Shown here: in pieces, positions 1-5,391 of the stretch
Numbering within the stretch: the stretch's first letter is position 1
Layout: the number at the start of each line of letters is the position of its first letter
IMG/VR virus record: IMGVR_UViG_3300006077_000026
Coordinates: 1 to 26,026 of that record
Source: a virus
Reading direction: 5' to 3' (one strand)
Length of the DNA stretch: 26,026 nucleotides
The notes under the pieces: generated by a model
Database searches by the model: none
Told to the model about the DNA's origin: nothing
What the model saw: only the letters and a program-made list of their open reading frames with translations
Made by a program: the position numbers and the translations under genes

Positions 1-54
1 TGTTAGGAGACGAGGGCTCGAACCCCGCTTAAACATAGCCTGCATGCTCTCCTA
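1..54 (-). other. tRNA-like T-arm/acceptor minihelix
   Basis: Reading the minus strand, TAGGAGA (54-48) pairs perfectly with TCTCCTA (10-4). Directly inside the 3' half is a canonical T-arm: CGGGG, loop TTCGAGC, CCTCG. Only 20 nt separate the 5' acceptor strand from the T-arm, where a normal tRNA has about 41, so there is no room for both a D-arm and an anticodon arm. It may be a tRNA remnant, a truncated tRNA or a tRNA-like RNA domain. The window begins here, so context is missing. Confidence 0.4.
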
Positions 55-60
55 CCGATA

Positions 61-520
61 TTTACCTAGAGTTAATTACGCTCTAGTCATAAAAGCCAGC
101 CGCTAAACTGTCATCGTCTTTTATGCTTCTACCCATATAATATATCTTTAGGATGATATACTATACCGCTCTACAGAAGATGTATCACGTATTGCCAGCA
201 TTAATTTGTTGTCTAGTTGGCATAGCGAGTTAGTACTTTCATTAAAAAGGGATAATGCATGATATTTTTATTCCTCCACTAGGTTTACTCTCATCCTAGT
301 GTGGATATCATTTCACATTACTTTAACTAGTCACTGTATATTGTGCTGACCTTTTGCAACATACTTCACCTAGTTTACTAATACTAACCCTAGCCTATAT
401 TAAATATATAGAATTAGTTTTACAACATCCCGGTTGGAACATCATGACCAGCCAGCTGTTCAACCTGACTTCGCGCTTTTCTATTATACTCCGGCACACC
501 GTTAAGCTTAATGTACGAGT
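61..520. other. Gene-free, hairpin-rich stretch
   Basis: No convincing coding frame is present over about 460 nt. Several stems are visible. CTAGAG (66-71) pairs with CTCTAG (81-86). ATGATAT (259-265) pairs with ATATCAT (305-311), enclosing CACTAGG (277-283) paired with CCTAGTG (295-301). GGTTGGAACA (432-441) pairs with TGTTCAACC (457-465) with one bulged base. The nested pair of stems at 259-311 is the strongest. One or more structured non-coding RNAs, or a remnant tRNA cluster, are possible; the strand cannot be decided. Confidence 0.35.
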
Positions 521-547
521 AGCGGAGCCCATCCCGCGTTAAGGCAA
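521..547 (-). repeat. Post-stop repeat, copy 1 (GCGGG hairpin)
   Basis: First of four near-identical copies of a 27-nt element that sits just 3' of a stop codon in the leftward array. Minus-strand core is GCGGG, 6-nt loop, TCCGC (a 5-bp stem). This copy has TTAAC before the stem instead of TTTAT. It follows the stop of the 553-942 gene by about 5 nt. Confidence 0.7.
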
Positions 548-552
548 AAAGT

Positions 553-942
553 TTATTCGTCTTTAATCTGAACTGGCTCATAACCTTTATCAGACCAATA
601 ATTTATAAGCGCTATAAATGGCTCATAAATTTCTCTCAACACACGAATATGCTTAATGAAATCTTCTTCACTAGTAAGTTCAACATTATGAGCTCTAAAG
701 TTTAAAAGTGAGATACCTGTATCTTGGAGTAGATATAACGCTACATTTTTCCAACCTTTAGTATAATCACCCTGAAAAGCTATTGCCCAACCTATAACGT
801 CATACCAGTTATGAGGAGAAGTTCCAGGAAAAGCATATTTCTTTGGGTGTACTTCTTTACCCCAAAATCTAGCAGCTTCTTCATCCAATTTCTTGATTCT
901 TACTGCTTCACCATTCTTATCAATTATTTTAAATGAATTCAT
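553..942 (-). CDS. Hypothetical phage protein, 129 aa
   Basis: I do not recognise this protein. It is a mixed polar, aromatic-rich globular protein with many Trp and Tyr residues in the middle and second half, and no signal peptide or membrane segment. The start at 942 is chosen because its leader, AATCTAAATT directly before ATG, is shared with the neighbouring gene starting at 1268; no Shine-Dalgarno site is seen. It is the last gene of a leftward group of four small genes whose stop codons are each followed by the same 27-nt repeat. An early or accessory function is plausible from position and size but nothing in the sequence names it. Confidence 0.75.
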   Translation of the reverse strand: MNSFKIIDKNGEAVRIKKLDEEAARFWGKEVHPKKYAFPGTSPHNWYDVIGWAIAFQGDYTKGWKNVALYLLQDTGISLLNFRAHNVELTSEEDFIKHIRVLREIYEPFIALINYWSDKGYEPVQIKDE

Positions 943-967
943 AATTTAGATTTATTTATGATTGTGT

Positions 968-995
968 AGCGGAGCCCATCCCGCATAAAGGCAAA
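968..995 (-). repeat. Post-stop repeat, copy 2 (GCGGG hairpin)
   Basis: Second copy, lying between the stop of the gene at 999-1268 and the start at 942. Minus strand GCGGG-ATGGGC-TCCGC can form a 5-bp stem with a 6-nt loop. GCC just upstream could instead pair with GGC in the loop, so two exclusive folds are possible. Confidence 0.75.
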
Positions 996-998
996 TAA

Positions 999-1268
999 TT
1001 ATAAAGAACTCTTTATTAACTCAATACTAGCACCATTATGTCTAATTATATTAGTCTTTAAGTCAATAAAGTATTTTTCCTCTGGTTGCATTTCTGCCAT
1101 AATGTCTAAAACAACACTAGGAACTTTACCAATTAATCTATTGTAAGTACGGCCTGAAGATTCCATGAATCCTTCATAATACTCATAGTACAAGTTAATC
1201 ATTAAAGCTGCAACTGTATGCCATTCTCTATTTGAATAAGCAATTACAAAAAGTCTTTTATTTATCAT
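999..1268 (-). CDS. Hypothetical phage protein, 89 aa
   Basis: Unrecognised small protein. The N-terminal half is rich in aromatic and aliphatic residues (a run including three Tyr near residues 26-31), and the C-terminal half is more charged. No membrane segment is convincing. The leader before the ATG, ATCATAAATAAATCTAAATT, matches that of the next gene downstream (start 942) almost base for base, which supports this start and suggests duplicated expression signals. The stop is followed within a few bases by a copy of the 27-nt hairpin repeat. Function unknown. Confidence 0.72.
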   Translation of the reverse strand: MINKRLFVIAYSNREWHTVAALMINLYYEYYEGFMESSGRTYNRLIGKVPSVVLDIMAEMQPEEKYFIDLKTNIIRHNGASIELIKSSL

Positions 1269-1292
1269 AATTTAGATTTATTTATGATTAAA

Positions 1293-1320
1293 AGCGGAGC
1301 CCATCCCGCATAAAGGCAAA
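1293..1320 (-). repeat. Post-stop repeat, copy 3 (GCGGG hairpin)
   Basis: Third copy, between the stop of the gene at 1324-1575 and the start at 1268. The core is identical to copy 2, including the GCGGG/TCCGC stem and the ATGGGC loop. Confidence 0.75.
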
Positions 1321-1323
1321 TAA

Positions 1324-1575
1324 TTAATATTTCTTATACTTAGCTAAAATCTCATTATAATAATTTAAAGCATCATCATAATCTTCAAAAGTCTTTCTAG
1401 CTATAGACTTCATTGGTCTAAATGTACTAACCGAAAAACTAACAAGAACATCTCCAGTAAGAGTATTATAGTTAAAGTGAGTAGCTAAATCTAAATTAGA
1501 GCTACCTTCTCCTTCTACAAATACAACATCTAAACCAGCAATTTCACACGAAGTAATATTATCTTTTCTTTCCAT
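1324..1575 (-). CDS. Hypothetical phage protein, 83 aa
   Basis: Unrecognised. A longer frame is open to 1611, but I take the ATG at 1575 because its leader, TAAATTATATTAA directly before the start, matches that of the gene starting at 1788, and because the longer form would run into the repeat at 1593-1619. The C-terminal region (an aromatic/Asp-rich segment, then N-Y-Y-N-E-I-L-A-K-Y) looks like a short amphipathic helix, and the 1627-1788 protein also ends in a K/D-rich helix of the form A-A-K-E-Y-L. The two may be distant paralogs. Function unknown. Confidence 0.68.
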   Translation of the reverse strand: MERKDNITSCEIAGLDVVFVEGEGSSNLDLATHFNYNTLTGDVLVSFSVSTFRPMKSIARKTFEDYDDALNYYNEILAKYKKY

Positions 1576-1592
1576 TTTAATATAATTTAAAA

Positions 1593-1619
1593 AGCGGAGC
1601 CTATCCCGCATAAGGCAAA
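1593..1619 (-). repeat. Post-stop repeat, copy 4 (GCGGG hairpin)
   Basis: Fourth and most divergent copy. The loop is ATAGGC rather than ATGGGC, and one T is missing before the stem. The outer stem GCGGG/TCCGC is intact. It follows the stop of the 1627-1788 gene by 7 nt. Confidence 0.7.
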
Positions 1620-1626
1620 TAATTAA

Positions 1627-1788
1627 TTATAAAGATTCAAGATACTCTTTAGCAGCATTTCTATCTTTAAACTTTGGTAGATCTCTATCCATTCTACCTT
1701 GAAAAGAAGCTACAGTACCTCTATCATTAACATAGAAAGTATCTAATATAACACCTTCTGACCATCCAAAAATCTTTAAATCTTCCAT
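1627..1788 (-). CDS. Small hypothetical protein, 53 aa
   Basis: This short frame begins MEDLKIFGWSEG and ends EYLESL. Support comes from context: it fills the gap in a regularly spaced leftward array, its leader (TAAATTATATTAA then G-ATG) matches the next gene's, and a copy of the 27-nt post-stop repeat follows its TAA. The protein has an N-terminal hydrophobic/aromatic part and a charged C-terminal helix (K-F-K-D-R-N-A-A-K-E). It resembles the small single-domain phage proteins common in early regions, but I recognise no family. Confidence 0.65.
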   Translation of the reverse strand: MEDLKIFGWSEGVILDTFYVNDRGTVASFQGRMDRDLPKFKDRNAAKEYLESL

Positions 1789-1820
1789 CTTAATATAATT
1801 TAAATTTATTTATATATAGA

Positions 1821-1884
1821 TAGGAGTGAGGGAATCGAACCCCCATTAACCGTTCTCCTAAACGCCCTTTGAATTTATCTCCCA
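1821..1884 (-). other. Degenerate tRNA-like sequence
   Basis: On the minus strand a canonical T-arm is present: GGGGG, loop TTCGATT, CCCTC. It is followed by A and CTCCTA. The acceptor 5' partner could be TGGGAG (1884-1879, six pairs including one G-T) or the nearer TAGGAG (1860-1855). Between them CGTT-TAGGAG-AACG can form a four-pair hairpin with a 6-nt loop in the anticodon-arm position. No proper D-arm or 7-nt anticodon loop is seen. It could be a decayed tRNA or a tRNA-like RNA; I would not assign an anticodon. Confidence 0.35.
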
Positions 1885-1970
1885 GGCAACTTAACTTTAA
1901 TTAATTATCCAAATGGAAAACTTTTACTATTGTCTCGTAAGAAAATACTAAAAGCTTTAGCAAAAATAGA

Positions 1971-2002
1971 CTCCCGCTAATATTATTAGCAATTAACGGG
2001 AG
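1971..2002 (-). terminator. Probable intrinsic terminator after 2014-2604 gene
   Basis: On the minus strand CTCCCG (2002-1997) pairs with CGGGAG (1976-1971), with a second stem GCTAAT/ATTAGC inside it, followed by TCTATTTTTG. It starts 12 nt after the stop of the leftward 196-aa gene. Confidence 0.6.
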
Positions 2003-2013
2003 CCTAGAGCACA

Positions 2014-2604
2014 TTAGGATATTAATTGGATTTTAACCTTCTTAACAGGTGCATCTGGATCAGCTTTATAAATGTCTTCAACAGTCCAGTTCTTAGCGTT
2101 AGCAAAGAAAGGTGTGTTAACTTTGGCTGGTCTAGAATACAATCCACTGATAGTCAGGTTATTATCCGCCATTTCTTGTTGGAATTCCTTATACATGTGA
2201 AGTGGATATCTGGTAACCTTATCACCATTATCACGTGTATACTGTGCATTTTCCACGTGCACAATTTTAAATTTACTAGGAATTTGAATCTCATCGTTGT
2301 CACCCATCATCTCGATAAGCAACTTATACAATGGAGTATACTCTGTTTTATCATCAACTGTCGTATCCATATCAACAGCATCAGTAAACATAAGCGCATT
2401 CCTATTAAACCTTTTCACTTCTTCATCAGCTTTGTTCTCGTACAAATAGCTCTTATAGCCATTCGTATTAACTTCTGCATCCTGATAGTGAAACTCAGCA
2501 TCTTGTAAGTCCGAAGCCTTACCATTTAGTAGATTAGACGCTGATACTAGACCTTTCAGCTCTTTTTTGCTGATAGTCTCTACTACTACTTCTTGAGTAC
2601 TCAT
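2014..2604 (-). CDS. Hypothetical protein, 196 aa; paralog of the 3865-4356 product
   Basis: Acidic, soluble protein of unknown function. It aligns by eye with the 163-aa product of 3865-4356. Both have an N-terminal E-L-x-x-L-V-x-A-x-N-x-L followed by a D/Y-rich stretch, a middle Y-K/Y-V-Y segment leading to a conserved F-N/F-K, A and D, then S-K-F-K-I-V or S-S-F-E-V-V, and a Y-P-hydrophobic-Y/L-K-x-x-EFQ region (EFQQEMADNN here, EFQSAQKANGG there). Two copies in one array suggest duplication and an abundant or dosage-sensitive role. The gene has its own upstream motif copies (2731-2748 and 2801-2819) and a downstream hairpin terminator, so it is probably a single-gene unit. Confidence 0.8.
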   Translation of the reverse strand: MSTQEVVVETISKKELKGLVSASNLLNGKASDLQDAEFHYQDAEVNTNGYKSYLYENKADEEVKRFNRNALMFTDAVDMDTTVDDKTEYTPLYKLLIEMMGDNDEIQIPSKFKIVHVENAQYTRDNGDKVTRYPLHMYKEFQQEMADNNLTISGLYSRPAKVNTPFFANAKNWTVEDIYKADPDAPVKKVKIQLIS

Positions 2605-2730
2605 AGTAATTTAATTTAAAATTAATTAATTAATAAAACAATGCGATTTTTGTAAACCCGGAGGGAAAACAAATGCACAACATAACTGTAATAGTAATTA
2701 TGTAATCGCGGTAGTGCAAAAAGATTAATA

Positions 2731-2748
2731 GTCAAAGGGGCGTTGGTC
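2731..2748 (-). promoter_or_regulatory. GACCAAC-type leftward control motif, copy 1
   Basis: Minus strand GACCAACGCCCCTTTGAC followed by TATTAATC. It lies 127 nt upstream of the start at 2604. One of five similar sites (consensus GACCAAC, N6-7, TTTGAC or TGAC, then an AT-rich tract), probably a promoter or operator. Confidence 0.5.
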
Positions 2749-2774
2749 TCGCAAGAGTGAGTCGCAAGAGTGAG
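2749..2774. repeat. 13-bp perfect tandem repeat (2 copies)
   Basis: TCGCAAGAGTGAG occurs twice in direct succession (2749-2761 and 2762-2774), between the two GACCAAC motif copies. It could be a binding site array or slipped-strand duplication. Confidence 0.8.
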
Positions 2775-2800
2775 CCGGTGTGAGCGTAAGGTAGCCTGGT

Positions 2801-2819
2801 GTCAAAGAGGGCGTTGGTC
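2801..2819 (-). promoter_or_regulatory. GACCAAC-type leftward control motif, copy 2
   Basis: Minus strand GACCAACGCCCTCTTTGAC. It lies just after the end of the 2840-3154 gene and, with copy 1, upstream of the 2014-2604 gene. No AT-rich tract follows here, unlike the other copies. Confidence 0.4.
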
Positions 2820-2839
2820 CCCGAAATAAAATAAACCCC

Positions 2840-3154
2840 CTAGAATGGAGGTCTATTGCTGAATATGTCAGTGCCAAGATTGATAGTCCCATTGTCCACA
2901 CTAGCTATGGTGAATTGCTTCATAATCCTATAGCTCTCAAGGTCATCCATAGACTCCAACTTAACATACTTTACACCATCATAAGACAACTGATATATAC
3001 TTCTCCTGCTTATTCTAACTCGTAGACCACTAGGAGATGTGTAAGTATATACCTTGCCATAAGGAGAAAAGAATACTTCTCCATTATTATACACCCCTAT
3101 CTCAGCATTTTTAGGTGCCAAGATAGGAAGTGAATATAAATCCGCATTAGTCAT
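2840..3154 (-). CDS. Hypothetical protein, 104 aa
   Basis: Unrecognised. The protein is beta-rich in appearance, with alternating hydrophobic residues and many Gly, Ser and Tyr (Y-N-N-G-E-V-F-F-S-P-Y-G-K-V-Y-T-Y, then S-G-L-R-V-R-I-S-R-R-S-I-Y), which suggests a small beta-barrel or sheet domain. No membrane segment is seen. Its start lies 2 nt beyond the TAG of the 3157-3465 gene, so the pair is probably translationally coupled. A weak hairpin overlaps its stop codon (CCTCC/GGGGG, followed by TTTATTTT) and may end the transcript. Confidence 0.7.
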   Translation of the reverse strand: MTNADLYSLPILAPKNAEIGVYNNGEVFFSPYGKVYTYTSPSGLRVRISRRSIYQLSYDGVKYVKLESMDDLESYRIMKQFTIASVDNGTINLGTDIFSNRPPF

Positions 3155-3156
3155 AC

Positions 3157-3465
3157 CTATTTAGGTAAGTCAACATGGATTTCTTGTGGAAGGTCAGGTA
3201 GCTCTTGAGCCATCTTAACCATGGCTAACACAGTAATACCTGTGTCTGCATGATTTTTCAACAGCTCTTTAGCATGCTGATCTACAGCATACAGCTCTTC
3301 AGGACTAATAGTCCCGTCAACAATCCTTGGTGCTAATGACTTGATTAGCATTGTGAACGCACCAGCATTCAGTCTCTCTGCGAATGCGTCTAACTCATCC
3401 ACAGTTACATTCATAGCTGTCATTCTTAATGTAGCTACTAATTTGTTTACTTTTTCCATTTTCAT
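3157..3465 (-). CDS. Hypothetical helical protein, 102 aa
   Basis: Unrecognised. The protein is predominantly alpha-helical by composition (long runs of A, L, E, K and M, few aromatics, and Pro mainly near residue 45 and the C-terminus). There are two possible starts, ATG at 3465 and ATG at 3459; I keep the first. The leader TTTAATAAATAAA is A/T-rich without a Shine-Dalgarno site. Upstream, between its start and the stop of the 3528-3785 gene, is the first pseudoknot (3491-3519). It is coupled to the 2840-3154 gene downstream. Function unknown. Confidence 0.72.
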   Translation of the reverse strand: MKMEKVNKLVATLRMTAMNVTVDELDAFAERLNAGAFTMLIKSLAPRIVDGTISPEELYAVDQHAKELLKNHADTGITVLAMVKMAQELPDLPQEIHVDLPK

Positions 3466-3490
3466 TTTATTTATTAAAGTTTTTAAAAGA

Positions 3491-3519
3491 TGAGCCTTTT
3501 TATATCTTGCTCAGGATAT
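3491..3519 (-). promoter_or_regulatory. H-type RNA pseudoknot, copy 1
   Basis: Minus strand order: ATATC, C, TGAGC, AA, GATAT, AAAAAG, GCTCA. Stem 1 is ATATC/GATAT and stem 2 is TGAGC/GCTCA, interlocked as in an H-type pseudoknot with a 1-nt first loop and an A-rich third loop. It begins 8 nt after the TAA of the 3528-3785 gene. Confidence 0.75.
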
Positions 3520-3527
3520 TGAGAGTA

Positions 3528-3785
3528 TTAACGCTTAATTTGTTCGATTAGTTCTCTCGTAACTTCGAACACGTCTCTTTCAGGTAAACCAGGAATCACG
3601 AGTCTCTTGGCTATAGTACGAAGTATACCCCTGCATGCTTCTCCTTGGCGAAGATGATTTTCATCGCCATAATTCCCTTTTAGATCTGTTAGCCAGTAGA
3701 TTTGTAGAGCTTGCTCATATGGTATCTCTACAATGTTTCTCTCTCTGTTTACTCTGATTCCTGTAATTTCTTTTTCTGTTTTCAT
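3528..3785 (-). CDS. Hypothetical protein, 85 aa
   Basis: Unrecognised. A short beta-like N-terminus (I-T-G-I-R-V-N-R-E-R-N-I-V-E-I-P) is followed by an aromatic segment (Q-I-Y-W-L) and two helices rich in Arg and Leu, ending in E-L-I-E-Q-I-K-R. It looks like a compact basic globular domain and could bind nucleic acid or a host protein, but no motif proves that. It is flanked on both sides by pseudoknot copies, one after its own stop and one in its leader (3828-3856). Confidence 0.72.
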   Translation of the reverse strand: MKTEKEITGIRVNRERNIVEIPYEQALQIYWLTDLKGNYGDENHLRQGEACRGILRTIAKRLVIPGLPERDVFEVTRELIEQIKR

Positions 3786-3827
3786 TTTTCTATTATTTAT
3801 AAATTAAATTAAAGTTTTTAAAAAAGA

Positions 3828-3856
3828 TGAGCCTTTTTATAACATGCTCAGGTTAT
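3828..3856 (-). promoter_or_regulatory. H-type RNA pseudoknot, copy 2
   Basis: Minus strand: ATAAC, C, TGAGC, AT, GTTAT, AAAAAG, GCTCA. Stem 1 differs from copy 1 at two positions per strand, and pairing is kept. It begins 8 nt after the TAA of the 3865-4356 gene. Confidence 0.75.
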
Positions 3857-3864
3857 TAAGTTCA

Positions 3865-4356
3865 TTAAGCTGGGATAAGTATAGGCGAAGCTATATGAAG
3901 CTTGCGATAGTATTTATCCTTGTGCTCGTCTGTAGGCTCTGTAGCAAATAAGGTGTCGTACATTGCTTGTGTAGCAACTCCCCCGTTTGCTTTTTGAGCA
4001 CTCTGAAATTCGTCATAACCCTTAAGTGCATACATAGGGTAATGTTTCTTCGAAGTTTCAGGCTCAGGATCCTTTTTGACAACTTCGAAGCTACTAGCGA
4101 GCTTGTACTTGTCTGCAGACGTTAACTCTTCAAGCATAGACTTACCGTCAATGTACATAGCCTTAAAATTCTTAAAGCTAATAGATACATGTTTTTCCGT
4201 AGTATCATGCTTGTATACGTATTTCTTAGTGTTGTAAGTCTTGTTAACCACAACATCTTCGTAAGAATACGTACCTATCTCTAAGTCCTGTGTTAGGACA
4301 TTTCTCGCAGGAACTAGAGATAAAAGTTCTCCGCGAGTAAATTCTACTGTTTCCAT
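3865..4356 (-). CDS. Hypothetical protein, 163 aa; paralog of the 2014-2604 product
   Basis: Acidic soluble protein of unknown function, related by eye to the 196-aa product of 2014-2604. The shared features are the N-terminal G-E-L-L-S-L-V-P-A-R-N-V-L block, the Tyr-rich stretch, S-S-F-E-V-V-K and a D-E-F-Q-S segment near residue 115. It is shorter by about 30 residues, mostly in the middle and at the C-terminus. A GACCAAC motif copy lies 49 nt upstream of the start (4405-4423), so it probably heads a leftward transcript running to 2840. Its TAA overlaps a TGA (TAATGA), and a pseudoknot follows. Confidence 0.78.
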   Translation of the reverse strand: METVEFTRGELLSLVPARNVLTQDLEIGTYSYEDVVVNKTYNTKKYVYKHDTTEKHVSISFKNFKAMYIDGKSMLEELTSADKYKLASSFEVVKKDPEPETSKKHYPMYALKGYDEFQSAQKANGGVATQAMYDTLFATEPTDEHKDKYYRKLHIASPILIPA

Positions 4357-4404
4357 GTGAATTTATTTTTAGTTAATAATTAATTAAAGTTGAGATTGAT
4401 ATAA

Positions 4405-4423
4405 GTCATTTAGGGAGTTGGTC
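4405..4423 (-). promoter_or_regulatory. GACCAAC-type leftward control motif, copy 3
   Basis: Minus strand GACCAACTCCCTAAATGAC, followed by TTATATC. It is placed between pseudoknot copy 3 and the start at 4356, as expected of a promoter or operator for the 4356-to-2840 unit. Confidence 0.5.
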
Positions 4424-4441
4424 CCGAGATAAAATAAGAAA

Positions 4442-4470
4442 TGAGCAGTTTTACGTCATGCTCAGGACGT
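4442..4470 (-). promoter_or_regulatory. H-type RNA pseudoknot, copy 3
   Basis: Minus strand: ACGTC, C, TGAGCA, T, GACGT, AAAAC, TGCTCA. Stem 1 is completely re-sequenced relative to copies 1 and 2 yet still pairs. Stem 2 gains one pair. It begins 8 nt after the TAA of the 4479-4739 gene. Confidence 0.78.
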
Positions 4471-4478
4471 TAAGGTCA

Positions 4479-4739
4479 TTACACTAATGTAGGAAGATCG
4501 TCTAGATCTAGCCTATTAAGTGTATCTAACTTGGATATATCATATATCACAAGTTTATCTCTTAGCAGTACCAATAAATGGTCGTCAGCTATCTTAGCTC
4601 TGATAGCCTTGCCATTAACTACTATTATCTTGCTACCTTTGTCAAAAGCAACAGGATTTATTGATATGCAGTCTGCATTGCCAGAATATAGTCTTCCTGC
4701 TATATCTGCCTTTATTTTATTAAGAGTATCGAAAGTCAT
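4479..4739 (-). CDS. Hypothetical protein, 86 aa
   Basis: Unrecognised. The N-terminal helix (T-L-N-K-I-K-A-D-I-A-G-R-L) is followed by short hydrophobic strands (S-K-I-I-V-V-N-G-K-A-I-R-A-K-I and H-L-L-V-L-L-R-D-K-L-V-I-Y-D), a pattern suggesting a small alpha/beta domain. No membrane segment is seen. It lies in the same leftward unit as 4809-5186, with pseudoknot copy 4 in the leader and copy 3 after its stop. Its stop is TAATGA, as in the neighbouring genes. Function unknown. Confidence 0.72.
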   Translation of the reverse strand: MTFDTLNKIKADIAGRLYSGNADCISINPVAFDKGSKIIVVNGKAIRAKIADDHLLVLLRDKLVIYDISKLDTLNRLDLDDLPTLV

Positions 4740-4772
4740 AACAAAAAATGTTTTAAAATTAAAAATAAGAAA

Positions 4773-4801
4773 TGAGCAGTTTGATTACTTGCTCAGGTAA
4801 T
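4773..4801 (-). promoter_or_regulatory. H-type RNA pseudoknot, copy 4
   Basis: Minus strand: ATTAC, C, TGAGCA, A, GTAAT, CAAAC, TGCTCA. Stem 1 is again changed on both strands with pairing kept. It begins 7 nt after the TAA of the 4809-5186 gene. Confidence 0.78.
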
Positions 4802-4808
4802 AAGGTCA

Positions 4809-5186
4809 TTACACGCTAACCCAGCCTTTATGCACAAACGTGCTTACTTTCTTGATAGAGCCATCAGGCTGAGGAATGTCAGTAGACACTCTATCAGAAA
4901 ATGCGTAAAGTAGCGTAGGCTTCTTGAATAGCGGAGTTCGAGCCAACCACTTTCCTAGCACTAACTGAAACGCAGGGCTTCCAGCAGGTTGTACCAAGAT
5001 TGTGTTAGCTGTAACCCTGATTAGACGCTTAGCCAGAGCGTCAAGGTCAGTATCCTGTTTGATATTAGACAACTGACTTTGAAGGTCAGCGTCAATATCA
5101 GCAAGAAAAACCACTTTACCGTCTAGAGTATCCAGCTGTAGATCGGAAGGCTTATGTGGCGAAGCCCAAACAAATAAATTCGTCAT
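4809..5186 (-). CDS. Hypothetical protein, 125 aa
   Basis: Unrecognised. A hydrophobic/aromatic N-terminus (M-T-N-L-F-V-W-A-S-P-H-K-P) leads into an Asp-rich segment with V-V-F-L-A-D-I-D-A-D, a helical stretch, then W-L-A-R-T-P-L-F-K-K and a C-terminal beta-like segment ending in V-S-V. No signal peptide cleavage site or catalytic motif is evident. It is the first gene of a leftward unit. Its unusually long 5' region contains a structured element at 5212-5352 and a GACCAAC motif at 5369-5387, so leader-level control is plausible. Confidence 0.72.
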   Translation of the reverse strand: MTNLFVWASPHKPSDLQLDTLDGKVVFLADIDADLQSQLSNIKQDTDLDALAKRLIRVTANTILVQPAGSPAFQLVLGKWLARTPLFKKPTLLYAFSDRVSTDIPQPDGSIKKVSTFVHKGWVSV

Positions 5187-5211
5187 GATTAGATAAAGAA
5201 ATTTAAGTTAA

Positions 5212-5352
5212 GAAATAGGATGTTTATTGTACTAAGTACATCCATGAAAACTTAGTTCTATTTCATTACTTGTTATAGGTAAATAGACAAACCCCATAAC
5301 AAGCTACGGCCCTTATATGCTCTCATGAGAGAACAGGGATTGCATACCGTAG
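5212..5352 (-). ncRNA. Structured leader or small RNA with three stem domains
   Basis: Three consecutive domains fold within 141 nt. GAAATAG (5212-5218) pairs with CTATTTC (5258-5264) around an inner hairpin (GATGT/ACATC). CTTGTTAT (5269-5276) pairs with ATAACAAG (5296-5303). CTACGG (5304-5309) pairs with CCGTAG (5347-5352), enclosing CCCT/AGGG and CTCT/AGAG. No frame is coded. All neighbours are leftward, so it is probably the 5' untranslated region of the 5186 gene or a separate RNA. I recognise no known riboswitch class. Confidence 0.55.
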
Positions 5353-5368
5353 TGCAGAATATATAAAA

Positions 5369-5387
5369 GTCAAACTGGCTGTTGGTC
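5369..5387 (-). promoter_or_regulatory. GACCAAC-type leftward control motif, copy 4
   Basis: Minus strand GACCAACAGCCAGTTTGAC, followed by TTTTATATATTC and then TGCACTACGG. The downstream part matches copy 1 as well, which argues for a shared promoter rather than a chance heptamer. Confidence 0.5.
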
Positions 5388-5391
5388 ACAA

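Larger units (their letters stand above)
2605..2839. other. Intergenic control region
   Basis: No gene is visible. The stretch holds two copies of the GACCAAC motif, a 13-bp tandem repeat, and an A/T-rich leader in front of the leftward gene at 2604. One motif copy is followed on the minus strand by TGCACTACCG, closely matching TGCACTACGG downstream of the copy at 5369-5387. Confidence 0.5.

Noticed and set aside
354-542. Rightward 62-aa open frame
   Set aside because: It runs against the leftward array, ends inside the 27-nt repeat and contains the hairpin at 432-465; composition looks random.
1-552. tmRNA
   Set aside because: A tRNA-like 3' half is present at 1-54, but no matching 5' acceptor half with a D-loop and no tag reading frame was found upstream on the minus strand.
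521-1619. Pseudoknot in the 27-nt repeats
   Set aside because: GCC/GGC and GCGGG/TCCGC interlock on paper, but there is no nucleotide left to span the first stem, so the two pairings are more likely alternatives than simultaneous.
2026-2508. Rightward 160-aa open frame
   Set aside because: It is the antisense shadow of the 2014-2604 gene, rich in Ile, Phe and His, as antisense frames of AT-rich genes usually are.
3891-4082. Second leftward frame overlapping 3865-4356
   Set aside because: Alternate frame within a gene that has a paralog; no leader of its own.
3491-4801. preQ1-I riboswitch
   Set aside because: The small H-type fold with an A-rich loop is reminiscent, but stem 2 TGAGC/GCTCA and the 1-nt first loop do not match the preQ1 core, and copies lie after stop codons in several genes.
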